From Clostridium beijerinckii HUN142 (GTDB lineage Bacteria; Bacillota; Clostridia; Clostridiales; Clostridiaceae), in assembly GCF_000621745.1 (NCBI RefSeq), contig NZ_JHXK01000009.1, forward strand, positions 62,001 through 126,000: 64,000 bases of DNA. The letters run 5' to 3'. Position numbers and translations under genes: made by a program. Every line of letters begins with the position of its first letter. The first letter of the stretch is position 1. Positions 16,706 to 25,739 of the stretch are shown here, piece by piece. Under the pieces are notes generated by a model that had not been told where the DNA came from, ran no database searches, and saw only the letters and a list, made by a program, of their open reading frames with translations.

Positions 16706-17140
16706 TTAGTTTTTTCTTAATAACTGCTTTTTTTTGCTCATAAGTTTTGAATTAAATTCTAAATTTCTTTTATATGAATAATAGCAAAAACTCATCCCCA
16801 AAAACTCTGCCGTTATTAAAATAGATATTAGCTCTATAATTGAAACAATTTTTTTATAAACAAAATAGTAGTAAATAGATGGTAAGCAGGAAATCCCCCC
16901 TATTACTATAAATACACAAACAAAAGCTAGTAATGCACTTTTTTGTTTTATTCCAATTAGATAAATAAAAACAAATCTAGAAATAGTACCAATAACGCCT
17001 CCAATAATTGAAAACATAATTAATTCTTCTATAATTCCTGCATTTATATTCTTAACAATCATTTGAGTCATTCCAACAACTATTCCAAGGAGCATGGATA
17101 TAATAAGATTAAATAAAAAATCCTTTAAATTCTGTTTCAT
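16706..17140 (-). CDS. DUF3021-type four-helix membrane protein
   Basis: 144 residues with four hydrophobic segments. It directly follows a LytTR DNA-binding gene (12-base gap); such LytTR-DUF3021 pairs form membrane-tethered regulatory systems in Firmicutes. In those systems the membrane protein restrains the regulator. Family assignment rests on length, topology and neighbour. Confidence 0.7.
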   Translation of the reverse strand: MKQNLKDFLFNLIISMLLGIVVGMTQMIVKNINAGIIEELIMFSIIGGVIGTISRFVFIYLIGIKQKSALLAFVCVFIVIGGISCLPSIYYYFVYKKIVSIIELISILITAEFLGMSFCYYSYKRNLEFNSKLMSKKKQLLRKN

Positions 17141-17152
17141 TATTTACACACC

Positions 17153-17701
17153 TCACAATCCGAGATATTGCTTAAAGTTATTTAGATATTTTCTTGTAAC
17201 ATATACTTCTTCATCCATATCTATAAGCTTTAATATAAGCTTGCTGTTAAACCATGAAATTATTCTATCTACTTTCACTATATTTACAACAAAGCATTTA
17301 CTTACTCTTATGAAACCTTTTGCTTCCAATCTTTCTTCAAGTTCATAAAGCTTTTCTTTTACTTTATACTTTTTATCCTTCGTCATGCAAAAGACCTCAT
17401 TTCCCATAGCTTCGAAATAATATATCTCATCATAATTTAATACTTTAAGCTCATCCTCATCACATCTTCCTGTGATTATATTTTTAGCTTCTTCTTTGCT
17501 GCCTGAAATAGAATCTAAATAACCAATCAAAATATTTATGGTTTCTATATCAAAATATATCCCTATTTTGCCGCTCTTTAAATCAAATCCTTTTTCAATT
17601 AAACATACATCAGCATTTTCATTAATCTTTATTTTGCGATTTGTAAGGATTTCTTCCAGCATTCTTTTTAGATTTTCGCTGCAAATTAAATCTAACTCCA
17701 T
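17153..17701 (-). CDS. LytTR-domain transcriptional regulator without receiver
   Basis: 182 residues. The C-terminal half is a LytTR DNA-binding domain (YDEIYYFEAMGNEVFCMTKD; GFIRVSKCFVVNIVKVD). The N-terminal 80 residues are not a phosphoacceptor receiver domain. First gene of an operon with a DUF3021-type membrane protein and probably autoregulated. Targets unknown. Confidence 0.85.
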   Translation of the reverse strand: MELDLICSENLKRMLEEILTNRKIKINENADVCLIEKGFDLKSGKIGIYFDIETINILIGYLDSISGSKEEAKNIITGRCDEDELKVLNYDEIYYFEAMGNEVFCMTKDKKYKVKEKLYELEERLEAKGFIRVSKCFVVNIVKVDRIISWFNSKLILKLIDMDEEVYVTRKYLNNFKQYLGL

Positions 17702-17843
17702 GTAATTTCCCCTTTTGCTTTAAACTTCGAGCAATGCCTTTTTGAGAAGGATATATTCAAAACTTAAACTCTATCCTCTTGGGGATGTTCAAAAAAATAT
17801 ACATAGCATCTTTGACTTGTTATTTTCCTTCACATCCCCTACC

Positions 17844-18374
17844 TTAAACTTCAGGCAATACCCCTGGAATTATAATTGATAGCATAATTCCTAAAATCAC
17901 CAGCCCATTCATAATTGTAATAGTCATAATATTATGTCCTGATAATTCTATAATAGCATTAATTGAATAAATTACAGCCCATATTTTTGTTATTACTATA
18001 TTAACTTCTATAAATAAAGTAGATTTTCCAAATTCCTTTTCATATCCCCTTCTAGCATCATACATTGTATAAGGTTTTCCCAGCATAATTGAAATAAAGC
18101 CTGTTAATGCTAATACTATATATGAAGTTAAATATTTATATTCCATAACGGAATTAATTCCTAAATAAAAATATAATATATTAGAAATAGTAAAATAAGC
18201 TACTAGTACTATCGACATGATTCCTATATTTTTATTAATTATATCTCTTATAAAAAGCATCAGTATAGAAGCAAATCCCAAAACGAGGCATAAATTACTC
18301 GAAATACTCCAAAAGAGCATTAAAGGCAGAAAACTTAATGTTACATTTAAAAATGCTTTTGAACTACTACCCAT
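17844..18374 (-). CDS. Polytopic membrane protein of unknown function
   Basis: 176 residues from the ATG at 18374, which has AGAGG six bases upstream; the frame extends to a TTG at 18398. About six hydrophobic segments, with a conserved-looking loop LGKPYTMYDARRGYEKEFGK. It overlaps the flavodoxin-fusion gene by 8 bases, so the two are coupled; it may anchor or supply electrons with that protein. Not recognised beyond this. Confidence 0.6.
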   Translation of the reverse strand: MGSSSKAFLNVTLSFLPLMLFWSISSNLCLVLGFASILMLFIRDIINKNIGIMSIVLVAYFTISNILYFYLGINSVMEYKYLTSYIVLALTGFISIMLGKPYTMYDARRGYEKEFGKSTLFIEVNIVITKIWAVIYSINAIIELSGHNIMTITIMNGLVILGIMLSIIIPGVLPEV

Positions 18375-19749
18375 TATTTTTTCCTCTATCTTTCTCAAGT
18401 GCCTTTTTATGACCTGTGATCATGAAATCAACCATATTTTTCTGTACATGCTCCTTGAATTTTTTTCTTTTCATAAGATATCTCATAACTTTCCCTTGAG
18501 CTTTTTCTTTTAAAGGAACTTTTTTAATTAGCCTATTTTTCTTATAGTATTTATAATCTTCTAAGAAAATAGCTCCTAGCCCTCCTTCTATTGCATCTGC
18601 GAATAGTTTACTTCCAGCTATATTTAAAAATGTTTCAGGCTTGAAATAGTTTCTTTCAGAATAATTTATACTCATTTTAGCAAAAGCATATATTTGATTA
18701 TCTATAAGAGAGTTATCTTCAGCTTCATCAGTGACAAATCCGATTAAATTGCCCCCCTGTGTATGAAACTCTAATATCTGTCTTAAATTTTGATCTTCAC
18801 TTAATTTCCCTGAAATTATATATCCTATGTGTTTACCTCTGAATATAGGAACATGGTTATAGCGAAAACTTCTATCATAAATAAGCTTAAAACGTGAAGA
18901 TAAATATCTATCTTTTATACTTCCTGCAAAAATGATTATATCTGCATTATTAATGATATGGTCTAAAAACTCCCTATAACCATCTTTACCATCATAAACA
19001 CACTTATTTTCAGCAGCGCATTTGCAGCAGCCAAGACATGGCCCTTTTATATCAACATCATTAAGATTAAGGATTTCTACAGAACTCTTTATACAACTTT
19101 TATATTTATCAATCATCTCATTAAGATTAGTATCTTTTTTAGCTGCATCTGTAATTATAATTATTCTTTTATTTGTATCAATTACTTTGTCTGTTACTCC
19201 TGCACTATATTCAAAGTTACTTTTACTCACTGAATTATACAATTTACTAGTTGTTAAACCTTCATTTGCAAAATCAAGTAAATTTTCAAAAAACACTTTA
19301 AGCTCTTTTCTTCTATTTTCCTTAGTTAAATCCTGCATCTCATGAGATAAATATTCCACATAATTCATGCCTAAATCTTCAGAAATTGCTCTGATATAAT
19401 TATGTGCATGAATATCTGCATAATGAATAGACGTAGAAAATGCAGCAGTATACTTATCCTTAAAGTAACTTTCAAATTTATTTTCAAATATAAGTTCAAT
19501 AAATCTCTTATAATTAGAATTCACTAAGGCATGATATAGTGGAAATGCCCATATAACTGCATCTGCTTCCTGAACCTTTATACATAAAGCTTTTAGCTTT
19601 TCAGCATCTTCTTCATAACTTTTTACTTCTTTAACAATATGGATATACTGAAATTCATGTTTTTCATAATTTTGTTCCAAATACTTCATTGATTGCATTG
19701 TAACACTTTTCTCAAACTTCGGACTCCCATTTAAAACAACTATTTTCAT
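18367..19749 (-). CDS. Tandem flavodoxin-fold oxidoreductase with Isf-like Cys motif
   Basis: 460 residues from ATG 19749 (GGAGG eight bases upstream). Two flavodoxin-like halves: residues 1 to about 180 start VLNGSPKFEKSVT; the second, from about 195, carries CLGCCKCAAENKC (C-x2-C-x2-C-x5-C), a compact cluster like that of iron-sulfur flavoproteins. The C-terminus is basic. It is followed by an overlapping membrane-protein gene, suggesting a membrane-linked redox unit. The first half lacks the Cys motif. Exact reaction unknown. Confidence 0.7.
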   Translation of the reverse strand: MKIVVLNGSPKFEKSVTMQSMKYLEQNYEKHEFQYIHIVKEVKSYEEDAEKLKALCIKVQEADAVIWAFPLYHALVNSNYKRFIELIFENKFESYFKDKYTAAFSTSIHYADIHAHNYIRAISEDLGMNYVEYLSHEMQDLTKENRRKELKVFFENLLDFANEGLTTSKLYNSVSKSNFEYSAGVTDKVIDTNKRIIIITDAAKKDTNLNEMIDKYKSCIKSSVEILNLNDVDIKGPCLGCCKCAAENKCVYDGKDGYREFLDHIINNADIIIFAGSIKDRYLSSRFKLIYDRSFRYNHVPIFRGKHIGYIISGKLSEDQNLRQILEFHTQGGNLIGFVTDEAEDNSLIDNQIYAFAKMSINYSERNYFKPETFLNIAGSKLFADAIEGGLGAIFLEDYKYYKKNRLIKKVPLKEKAQGKVMRYLMKRKKFKEHVQKNMVDFMITGHKKALEKDRGKNNG

Positions 19750-19850
19750 AACCAATACCTCCGTTTTTTTATATTTTCATTCTATTAGAAAACATGAATT
19801 AAAACCATAGATTTTGCTTAAGATGCAATTTAAATTAAATAAGATGCAAA

Positions 19851-19978
19851 ATAGAACCTCTACTCAATCCATTTTGGGTATTTTATTCACTGGTGAAATC
19901 CCCGGAACTTATGCCTTTATAGGGGGATTAATTGTACTTACAGCTATAAGTCTAAGAGAATTATGTATAAAAAAATAG
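19851..19978 (+). pseudogene. C-terminal remnant of an EamA/DMT-family transporter
   Basis: The plus strand encodes EPLLNPFWVF in one frame and then LFTGEIPGTYAFIGGLIVL in the next, the last two helices of an EamA permease. A one-base loss in a T run near 19880 shifts the frame. The rest of the gene is missing. Confidence 0.65.
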
Positions 19979-20083
19979 TACTTTATGCTCTTATACATAA
20001 TTCCACTTCAATTTACCTCCTCAATTAGTTGCTGATAGAATTAGTATATAAAATTTCGCATATTTACAGAGCTTATCATCAAA

Positions 20084-20155
20084 CTTCCTCTAACAACAAA
20101 GCAAGAAAGAGAACCCCCTCCATCTGGACTTGGTTCTCTATTGTTACTTATTTAA
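20084..20155 (-). repeat. Dispersed repeat, copy 2
   Basis: Related to 9751-9823. Here GAGAACC/GGTTCTC (20109-20115 with 20132-20138) is a perfect 7-bp stem. The minus-strand peptide SNNREPSPDGGGS parallels copy 1 but has no start codon. Confidence 0.6.
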
Positions 20156-20252
20156 TTCTTTTCTCTATAATTTTTTCCATTATAATCTATTATCATTTCA
20201 TATTTTTTTATAATCTTATACTTTAATTTATCTTAATAAAGTAAGTATTTAG

Positions 20253-22073
20253 TTATTTTAGCCTTATACCCGCTAACTTAATTAAATGTATAGCATTTCT
20301 AGTAGTTGATGCTCCTTCTCGAATTTTATAATCAAATTTTAATTCATCATTTAAATAATACTCTTTAAAATGATAATTTTTAATCTTAGAATATGTATTT
20401 TCTAAATCGCATAATTCTAAATCATGAGTAGAAATTAAACCTGATCCTCCATCTGAACCTAATTGCTTTATTAATGCCGTAGCACCATCATGTCTATCAA
20501 TAGAATTAGTTCCCTTAAATAATTCATCTAAAATAAAGAATACTTTTCTATTTTCTTGTACCTCTTCAACTATTCTCTTTATTCTTAATATTTCAGCGTA
20601 AAAGGATGATATATTATTTTCTAAATTATCACTTGTTCGCATACAAGTAAAAATCTGCATTAATGAACATTCAAACTTTTTCGCGCACACTGGAGCTCCA
20701 ATATAGCTTAATATTAAATTTATACCTATAGTTCTTAAAAATGTACTTTTCCCAGACATGTTTGAACCTGTTATTAGTAAAATATTTTTATTTTTATCAA
20801 TTGTAATATCGTTACACACTCTTTTTTTACTTAAAAGTGGATGGCCAAGCTTCTCAGCCTTTATTATATAATTATTATCTGAAATTAAAGGCATAGCCCA
20901 CTCTGGATTATCATAAACAATACTTGAAATGCTATTTAGTGCTTCAAATTCTCCTACAACATCAAGCCACTTTTTTAAATCTTTGCCTGATTTAATCCTC
21001 CATTTTTCAAATTTTATCATGCACTGATAATCCCATAACAGCAATATGTTAAATATTATAAAGAATGCATTGTTCCTGTTAGATATTTTATCATATATAT
21101 TAGATAATTTTTTTACTGCATCTGCTGCATTTTCATCTTTGGATATCAACAAATTATTTTTTAACTGTTTCAAATGATTACTATTAAAATCCTTTTCTAT
21201 AATTAAATTTAATAATTTAAAGTATATGTTTATATTATTTCTATATTTATAAATTTTCTCAAAAGCAGCACTTCTACTTTTTGAATCTATAAAAAAAATT
21301 GTTAATTGGACAGGTAGCATAATGCACACTAACTTAAAGTCTACTAAAGAAGTAAAGCAACTTAAAGTTATTAATAACACTGTAATGCATGGTAATAATC
21401 TAGCCAGCAGAATAAGCCATTTCTTAGTATATAATTCATTTCTAGCGTTTGACCATTCATATAATTCTTCTATATTAATACATTTATTAGAAATAATCAT
21501 GCCTTCTGCTTCAAATAGTTGTCTCCACTCTAAAGAATTTGCTAGTTCCTGCAAAGATTTTTGCGTTTCCTTTATATCAAAAGGACTTTTTAATGGATTT
21601 ATAAGCGTATTTTTTAAAGTTTGCCTCCCCATAAATGTTTTACTGGCATTAATCCATTGAAACAAAGAATTCTTCCCGAAAACATCTAAATCATTAGAAT
21701 AACAATGTTCTTCATTTTTAAATTCGCTGCCATCATCCTCAAAACTATTCCACTCTCCACTTAATCTCTTTATAGCTTTTTCGTTTATATCTTTTAAAGC
21801 TATTGAATACTTTCTTTTATTTATTTCCTTATCGTGATTAATAACCAAATAAGTAAAAATAAGTAATTGTAAAATAAACACTCCTATGCCTATTAAATAA
21901 CTCTTAATAGTAAAAGTATAATATGTTACACTTAAACCAATAATTAAGGTAACAATTCTTAAATACGCTATAATTCTTATTGATTTATCTTGCTCTTTAA
22001 TTAAGTTAGCATATGTTTTCAAATTATTAACGTAATTAGTATATACACTACTCAATGTTTTTTCTCCAATCAT
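20253..22073 (-). CDS. Membrane-anchored MutS-family ATPase
   Basis: 606 residues. The C-terminal third is a MutS ATPase domain: Walker A GSNMSGKST (436-444), Walker B FFILDELFKGTNS and the STHD switch. Hydrophobic pairs at about 33-78 and 218-264 suggest membrane anchoring. There is no mismatch-recognition domain, so it is not canonical MutS or MutS2; this lineage is common in Firmicutes and of unknown role. Promoter module D lies about 90 bases upstream. Confidence 0.8.
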   Translation of the reverse strand: MIGEKTLSSVYTNYVNNLKTYANLIKEQDKSIRIIAYLRIVTLIIGLSVTYYTFTIKSYLIGIGVFILQLLIFTYLVINHDKEINKRKYSIALKDINEKAIKRLSGEWNSFEDDGSEFKNEEHCYSNDLDVFGKNSLFQWINASKTFMGRQTLKNTLINPLKSPFDIKETQKSLQELANSLEWRQLFEAEGMIISNKCINIEELYEWSNARNELYTKKWLILLARLLPCITVLLITLSCFTSLVDFKLVCIMLPVQLTIFFIDSKSRSAAFEKIYKYRNNINIYFKLLNLIIEKDFNSNHLKQLKNNLLISKDENAADAVKKLSNIYDKISNRNNAFFIIFNILLLWDYQCMIKFEKWRIKSGKDLKKWLDVVGEFEALNSISSIVYDNPEWAMPLISDNNYIIKAEKLGHPLLSKKRVCNDITIDKNKNILLITGSNMSGKSTFLRTIGINLILSYIGAPVCAKKFECSLMQIFTCMRTSDNLENNISSFYAEILRIKRIVEEVQENRKVFFILDELFKGTNSIDRHDGATALIKQLGSDGGSGLISTHDLELCDLENTYSKIKNYHFKEYYLNDELKFDYKIREGASTTRNAIHLIKLAGIRLK

Positions 22074-22160
22074 ATTTTATATATTTTGTTTTAATATAGA
22101 TTAAAGAATTTAGCAATTCTTATATAAATGATATCTATATAAATTAACTATTACAAATCA

Positions 22161-22200
22161 ATTATAACATATTTTGTAAATAGCGAAGTATATTCAATTT
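22161..22200 (-). promoter_or_regulatory. Shared promoter/operator module D
   Basis: Minus strand: TTGAATATACTTCGCTATTT, then ACAAAATATGTTATAATTG. -10 at 22161-22166, upstream of the MutS-like gene; closely matches module A around the -10. Confidence 0.6.
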
Positions 22201-22268
22201 CTTTGTAGTATTGTTAAACAACAATCATTAAATTTACCAATTATTAGTTACAACTTTAGAACTTCATA

Positions 22269-22645
22269 TCACTCTCTTATTATCTCTGGATGTTCATAAA
22301 CTTCGTCAGGATTCATCCCAATTCTAAATCCGTCATTTAGTTTTTCAATTTCTACCATATCTTCTTTACTTATTGCAAAATTAAATATATCTAAATTTTC
22401 CTTTATCCTTGTTAATGTTGTTGATTTAGGAATAGTCACAACCCCCATCTGTAAATCCCATCTCAACACGATTTGAGATATTGTTCTTTGATATTTTTTT
22501 GCAACCTCTTGTAAAAGTGGAATCTGAAACACTAATCCCCTCATTAAAGTTGACCATGCTTCTAACTGAATATTATATTTTTTACTGAATTCCATCAAGT
22601 CCTTTTGAACTAGCCTTGGATGAAATTCTATTTGGTGAACCTCTT
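22269..22645 (-). pseudogene. Aldo/keto reductase C-terminal remnant
   Basis: The frame encodes VHQIEFHPRLVQKDLMEF, QIVLRWDLQMGVVTIPKSTT and KENLDIFNF, the second half of an aldo/keto reductase. The catalytic N-terminal half is missing. Upstream lies only a 19-codon ORF from an ATG at 22687 with AGGAG (MKEKIKAFLKDERVKR..), which ends at the junction. An internal deletion is the simplest explanation. Confidence 0.8.
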
Positions 22646-23034
22646 AACTCTTTCATCTTTTAAAAATGCCTTTATCTTTTCTTTCATATTTAATTTCTCC
22701 TGTTCCTTATAATAAAGGCAATAAATTTTGTACTATAAGATTAAGCAAAAAGCTATACATAACAGTTAAACTATTTATAAACTAGAATTTTTTCTCATTA
22801 AACAAAAAACAGTCATATCAATGAATCTTTAGCTAGCAGTAACTTCTACAAAGTCATGTACTAAAGCCTTTGATACGACTATTCTTTCTTAATTTTCATA
22901 TATAAACAATTTACAATTAAAAATAGATCAATTAGAATTATGACATTGATAATTTTGCCATGGTTTTTTATAAAGAACTGATATTCTAATCGTTGTTTAC
23001 ATACATTTTAATATACCACTTTTTCAAATTACAA
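22646..23034. other. Degenerate intergenic stretch
   Basis: Holds the 19-codon ORF from 22687 and, near 22830-22890 on the minus strand, a short coding-like tail (ERIVVSKALVHDFVEVTAS) that may be another gene end. No intact gene seen. Confidence 0.35.
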
Positions 23035-23886
23035 CTATAATGCTCCCATATCTCTAGCAATATAAAGAGAAGGATATTTAGTATTGAAATTTAGTTCGCT
23101 TTTAATACGCGCTGTATCTAATATCATATCCCATTGGTTAAAACTTGGCCACCCACCATTTGGAGATACCCGCTCTGATTCCCCTTGTAGCTTATAAAAC
23201 TCACCTACAGTAATAGGGTTATCATCAGCAACATTATATATACGCCCCCCAATACCAGGTGTACTAGCAGCAAGCAGTAATGCTTGACTGACATCTTGAT
23301 GATGCACTACTGACATCGCTTTTGAAGGGTTCCAGTTACTTAGAAACGGTAAAATTTCTTGAATGTGTGGGTCATTATCACCATAAACAAATCCTAGTCT
23401 CATAATACGAATATCTAGTCCTTGTTCATGATATAATCCAAGTAGAGCTTTTTCTGCAGCCATTTTTGTTTTAGGATATAATGCCGTTGCTGTAAGAACA
23501 TCATCTTCCATACATGGTCTATTTACTAGAGAATTGTTATATACATTGCCTGTGCTTGTAAAAACAAATCTTGTGACACCTGCATCTAATGCTGCTTTAG
23601 CGAGTGTAATAGTTGCATCTATATTGATGGCTTTAGCCATTTCTTCACTAATACCACCTCGAAATTGAGCTGCTATATGTACAACAGCATCAACACCTCG
23701 TACGGCTTCAATTAGATTTTCATTATCTAAAAGATCTCCTAATACTACTTCTGCCCCATGTTCTTTTAAAGTGGATGCACCTTCTAAATTTCTTACGAGA
23801 ATACGAACTTCATGGCCTTGCTTAAGTAAATACGGTACAAATCGACTTCCAACCTTACCTGTTGCCCCTGTTACAAATATTTTCAT
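23035..23886 (-). CDS. NAD(P)-dependent epimerase/dehydratase (extended SDR)
   Basis: 283 residues with the Rossmann motif TGATGKVG at the N-terminus and a YxxxK active-site pair (YPKTKMAAEK). Resembles NAD-dependent epimerases and atypical SDRs used on small carbonyl substrates. Divergent from an MmyB-type regulator 140 bases away, the usual arrangement in which the regulator controls the dehydrogenase. Codon use looks somewhat GC-richer than neighbours, hinting at transfer. Substrate unknown. Confidence 0.85.
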   Translation of the reverse strand: MKIFVTGATGKVGSRFVPYLLKQGHEVRILVRNLEGASTLKEHGAEVVLGDLLDNENLIEAVRGVDAVVHIAAQFRGGISEEMAKAINIDATITLAKAALDAGVTRFVFTSTGNVYNNSLVNRPCMEDDVLTATALYPKTKMAAEKALLGLYHEQGLDIRIMRLGFVYGDNDPHIQEILPFLSNWNPSKAMSVVHHQDVSQALLLAASTPGIGGRIYNVADDNPITVGEFYKLQGESERVSPNGGWPSFNQWDMILDTARIKSELNFNTKYPSLYIARDMGAL

Positions 23887-24026
23887 AAATTAATTCACTC
23901 CCATCTAAATAGTTTTGTTCATCAGTTATTTTTATGTTATATTGCTAATATATCAGAGTTAAAATAATTCAACCATATTGTGGTTATCCTACGATTGAGA
24001 GTAGTAGGATAGGAGGAGGAAAATAA

Positions 24027-24860
24027 ATGAAAGAAATTACATTACAGCAGTCGTTAGGTGAATTTTTGCGTGCAATTAGAGAACGCCTTACGCCAGAGCA
24101 GGTTGGATTACCTTCACATGGACGTCGCCGCACGCCTGGACTTCGTCGTGAAGAAGTGGCTCAGCTTGCTAATGTGGGAGTTTCTTGGTACACATCTATA
24201 GAACAAGGAAAAGATGTACACCCTTCTTATCAAATATTAGAAAGCTTGGCTACTGCCTTAAGATTATCCGAAGATGAACGCCGATATCTTTTTTTATTAT
24301 CTAAATCTGATGAGATAGAAGAATCAAAAATTTATAAAGAAATTAGTACAGGATTAGAAAGAACTGTTTTCGCATTAGAACCTAATCCTGCATATATAAT
24401 GGATAAATACTGGGATGTATTATTATGGAATCGTGCAGCAGAATTTTTATTTCGATTTCCTTCATATTCTACCAGCATAGATTCAAAACCAAACATATTA
24501 CATCAATTTTTAATTGATCCATTCAAAAAAGAAATTAATCCAGATTGGGAAGAACGAGCTAAAATCATGATTGCAAGATTTAGAGCAGATTGTGCTAGGT
24601 ATCCCCAGGATGCAAGATTAAATGAAATGATTGAGAAATTTAAGCAAGAAAATGAATTCTTCAGCAAATGGTGGCCTCGTTATGAAGTTAAAACTGTTAC
24701 TGATTGTCATAAATTATGGAATCACCCTGAGATTGGAGAATTGGAATTTGAACATGTGAATTTGCAAGTATCAAACTGTCCTGATTTTAAATTGATGATT
24801 TATACTGCTTCACCTTCTACATTAGAAAAGCTTAAACAAAAAATATATTCTATCAAATGA
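24027..24860 (+). CDS. XRE/MmyB-type transcriptional regulator
   Basis: 277 residues: N-terminal helix-turn-helix (GRRRTPGLRREEVAQLANVG, then VSWYTSIEQGKD) and C-terminal MmyB-like ligand-binding domain (NPAYIMDKYWDVLLWNRAAE). These regulators bind fatty-acid-like ligands and usually control an adjacent SDR. AGGAGGA precedes the ATG. The HTH-coding part is clearly GC-richer than the surroundings. Confidence 0.9.
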   Translation: MKEITLQQSLGEFLRAIRERLTPEQVGLPSHGRRRTPGLRREEVAQLANVGVSWYTSIEQGKDVHPSYQILESLATALRLSEDERRYLFLLSKSDEIEESKIYKEISTGLERTVFALEPNPAYIMDKYWDVLLWNRAAEFLFRFPSYSTSIDSKPNILHQFLIDPFKKEINPDWEERAKIMIARFRADCARYPQDARLNEMIEKFKQENEFFSKWWPRYEVKTVTDCHKLWNHPEIGELEFEHVNLQVSNCPDFKLMIYTASPSTLEKLKQKIYSIK

Positions 24861-24945
24861 ATAATACATCATAATTGACAGCTCAATCATAAAAGATACT
24901 TTACATTATTAATTTACTGTGTAGATCAGTTTCGCACATTTCCTT

Positions 24946-24985
24946 AATAAATACGCAAAAGCCACTTTCCTTCTGCGTATTTATT
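24946..24985. terminator. Terminator between convergent genes
   Basis: Perfect 12-bp stem AATAAATACGCA / TGCGTATTTATT between the MmyB regulator and the phospholipase-like gene; works both ways. Confidence 0.85.
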
Positions 24986-25009
24986 TCAATCTGATTTTAA
25001 GCTTTAAAT

Positions 25010-25597
25010 CTAAGTTTGCAATTGTTTCGCTGCAAATTTAAAATTCTTCACTACACTTAAATTTAAATTAAAAACATAAGAGCAAACCATAAATGTTATT
25101 TCAACACAATGCTTAATATCTAGTAAATATGACGCTTCTCCTTTTGCGTAATTATCTAAAATATTTTCAATTGATGCTTTTATTGATGACAGGCAATTTT
25201 TATTATTTAGAGGATTTTTAAACTTATCTTTTAATACCTCAAAATTTTCTAATAAATATTTTTGCAAATCACGTTCATATTTAATGTGAGATGCAATATT
25301 CCCCACTGATCCAGATTTATGAGCATTGCAACAAAAATCACATAAATAATGAATGATTATTCCTAGTTCCAGTGAAGAATATGCATTAAAATTTTTAACT
25401 GAAATAAGCTTTTCTAGCTTATTTATCACATAGTCAAATGATTTCTGCCTATAATGAGGGTGGGTCTTGACATGCCAGCTTTGATCAACCATAATTAAGC
25501 CGAATTTAAACATAAAATTTGAAAATCCTTGAGGTATCATTTTAATATTATTACTAAATGCAAGTTCCGCCAGTTTAACATGAGTTCTAACTTTCAT
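25010..25597 (-). CDS. Zinc-dependent phospholipase C-like protein
   Basis: 195 residues from ATG 25597 (GGAG nine bases upstream; a TTG at 25612 is the longer alternative). His-rich segments (MKVRTHVKLAE, IIHYLCDFCCNAH, ASHIKYERDL) fit the zinc-dependent phospholipase C family. No signal peptide, so probably cytoplasmic; clostridial proteins of this type are often annotated without proof of activity. Lies 140 bases after a GT4 glycosyltransferase gene on the same strand. Confidence 0.7.
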   Translation of the reverse strand: MKVRTHVKLAELAFSNNIKMIPQGFSNFMFKFGLIMVDQSWHVKTHPHYRQKSFDYVINKLEKLISVKNFNAYSSLELGIIIHYLCDFCCNAHKSGSVGNIASHIKYERDLQKYLLENFEVLKDKFKNPLNNKNCLSSIKASIENILDNYAKGEASYLLDIKHCVEITFMVCSYVFNLNLSVVKNFKFAAKQLQT

Positions 25598-25739
25598 AAT
25601 AAAATTCTCCAATCTATTATTAATTTTTAGTTAAAAAGCTATTTATAGATACCCAATATATAATTCAGACTTATGTTATACCTTACCAAAATTATAAATA
25701 CTTTGATTCTAAAAAACTATGAAGATATTTCTGGAATTT

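Noticed and set aside
20253-22073. Canonical mismatch repair MutS
   Set aside because: No mismatch-recognition domain and strong membrane segments; only the ATPase domain is shared.
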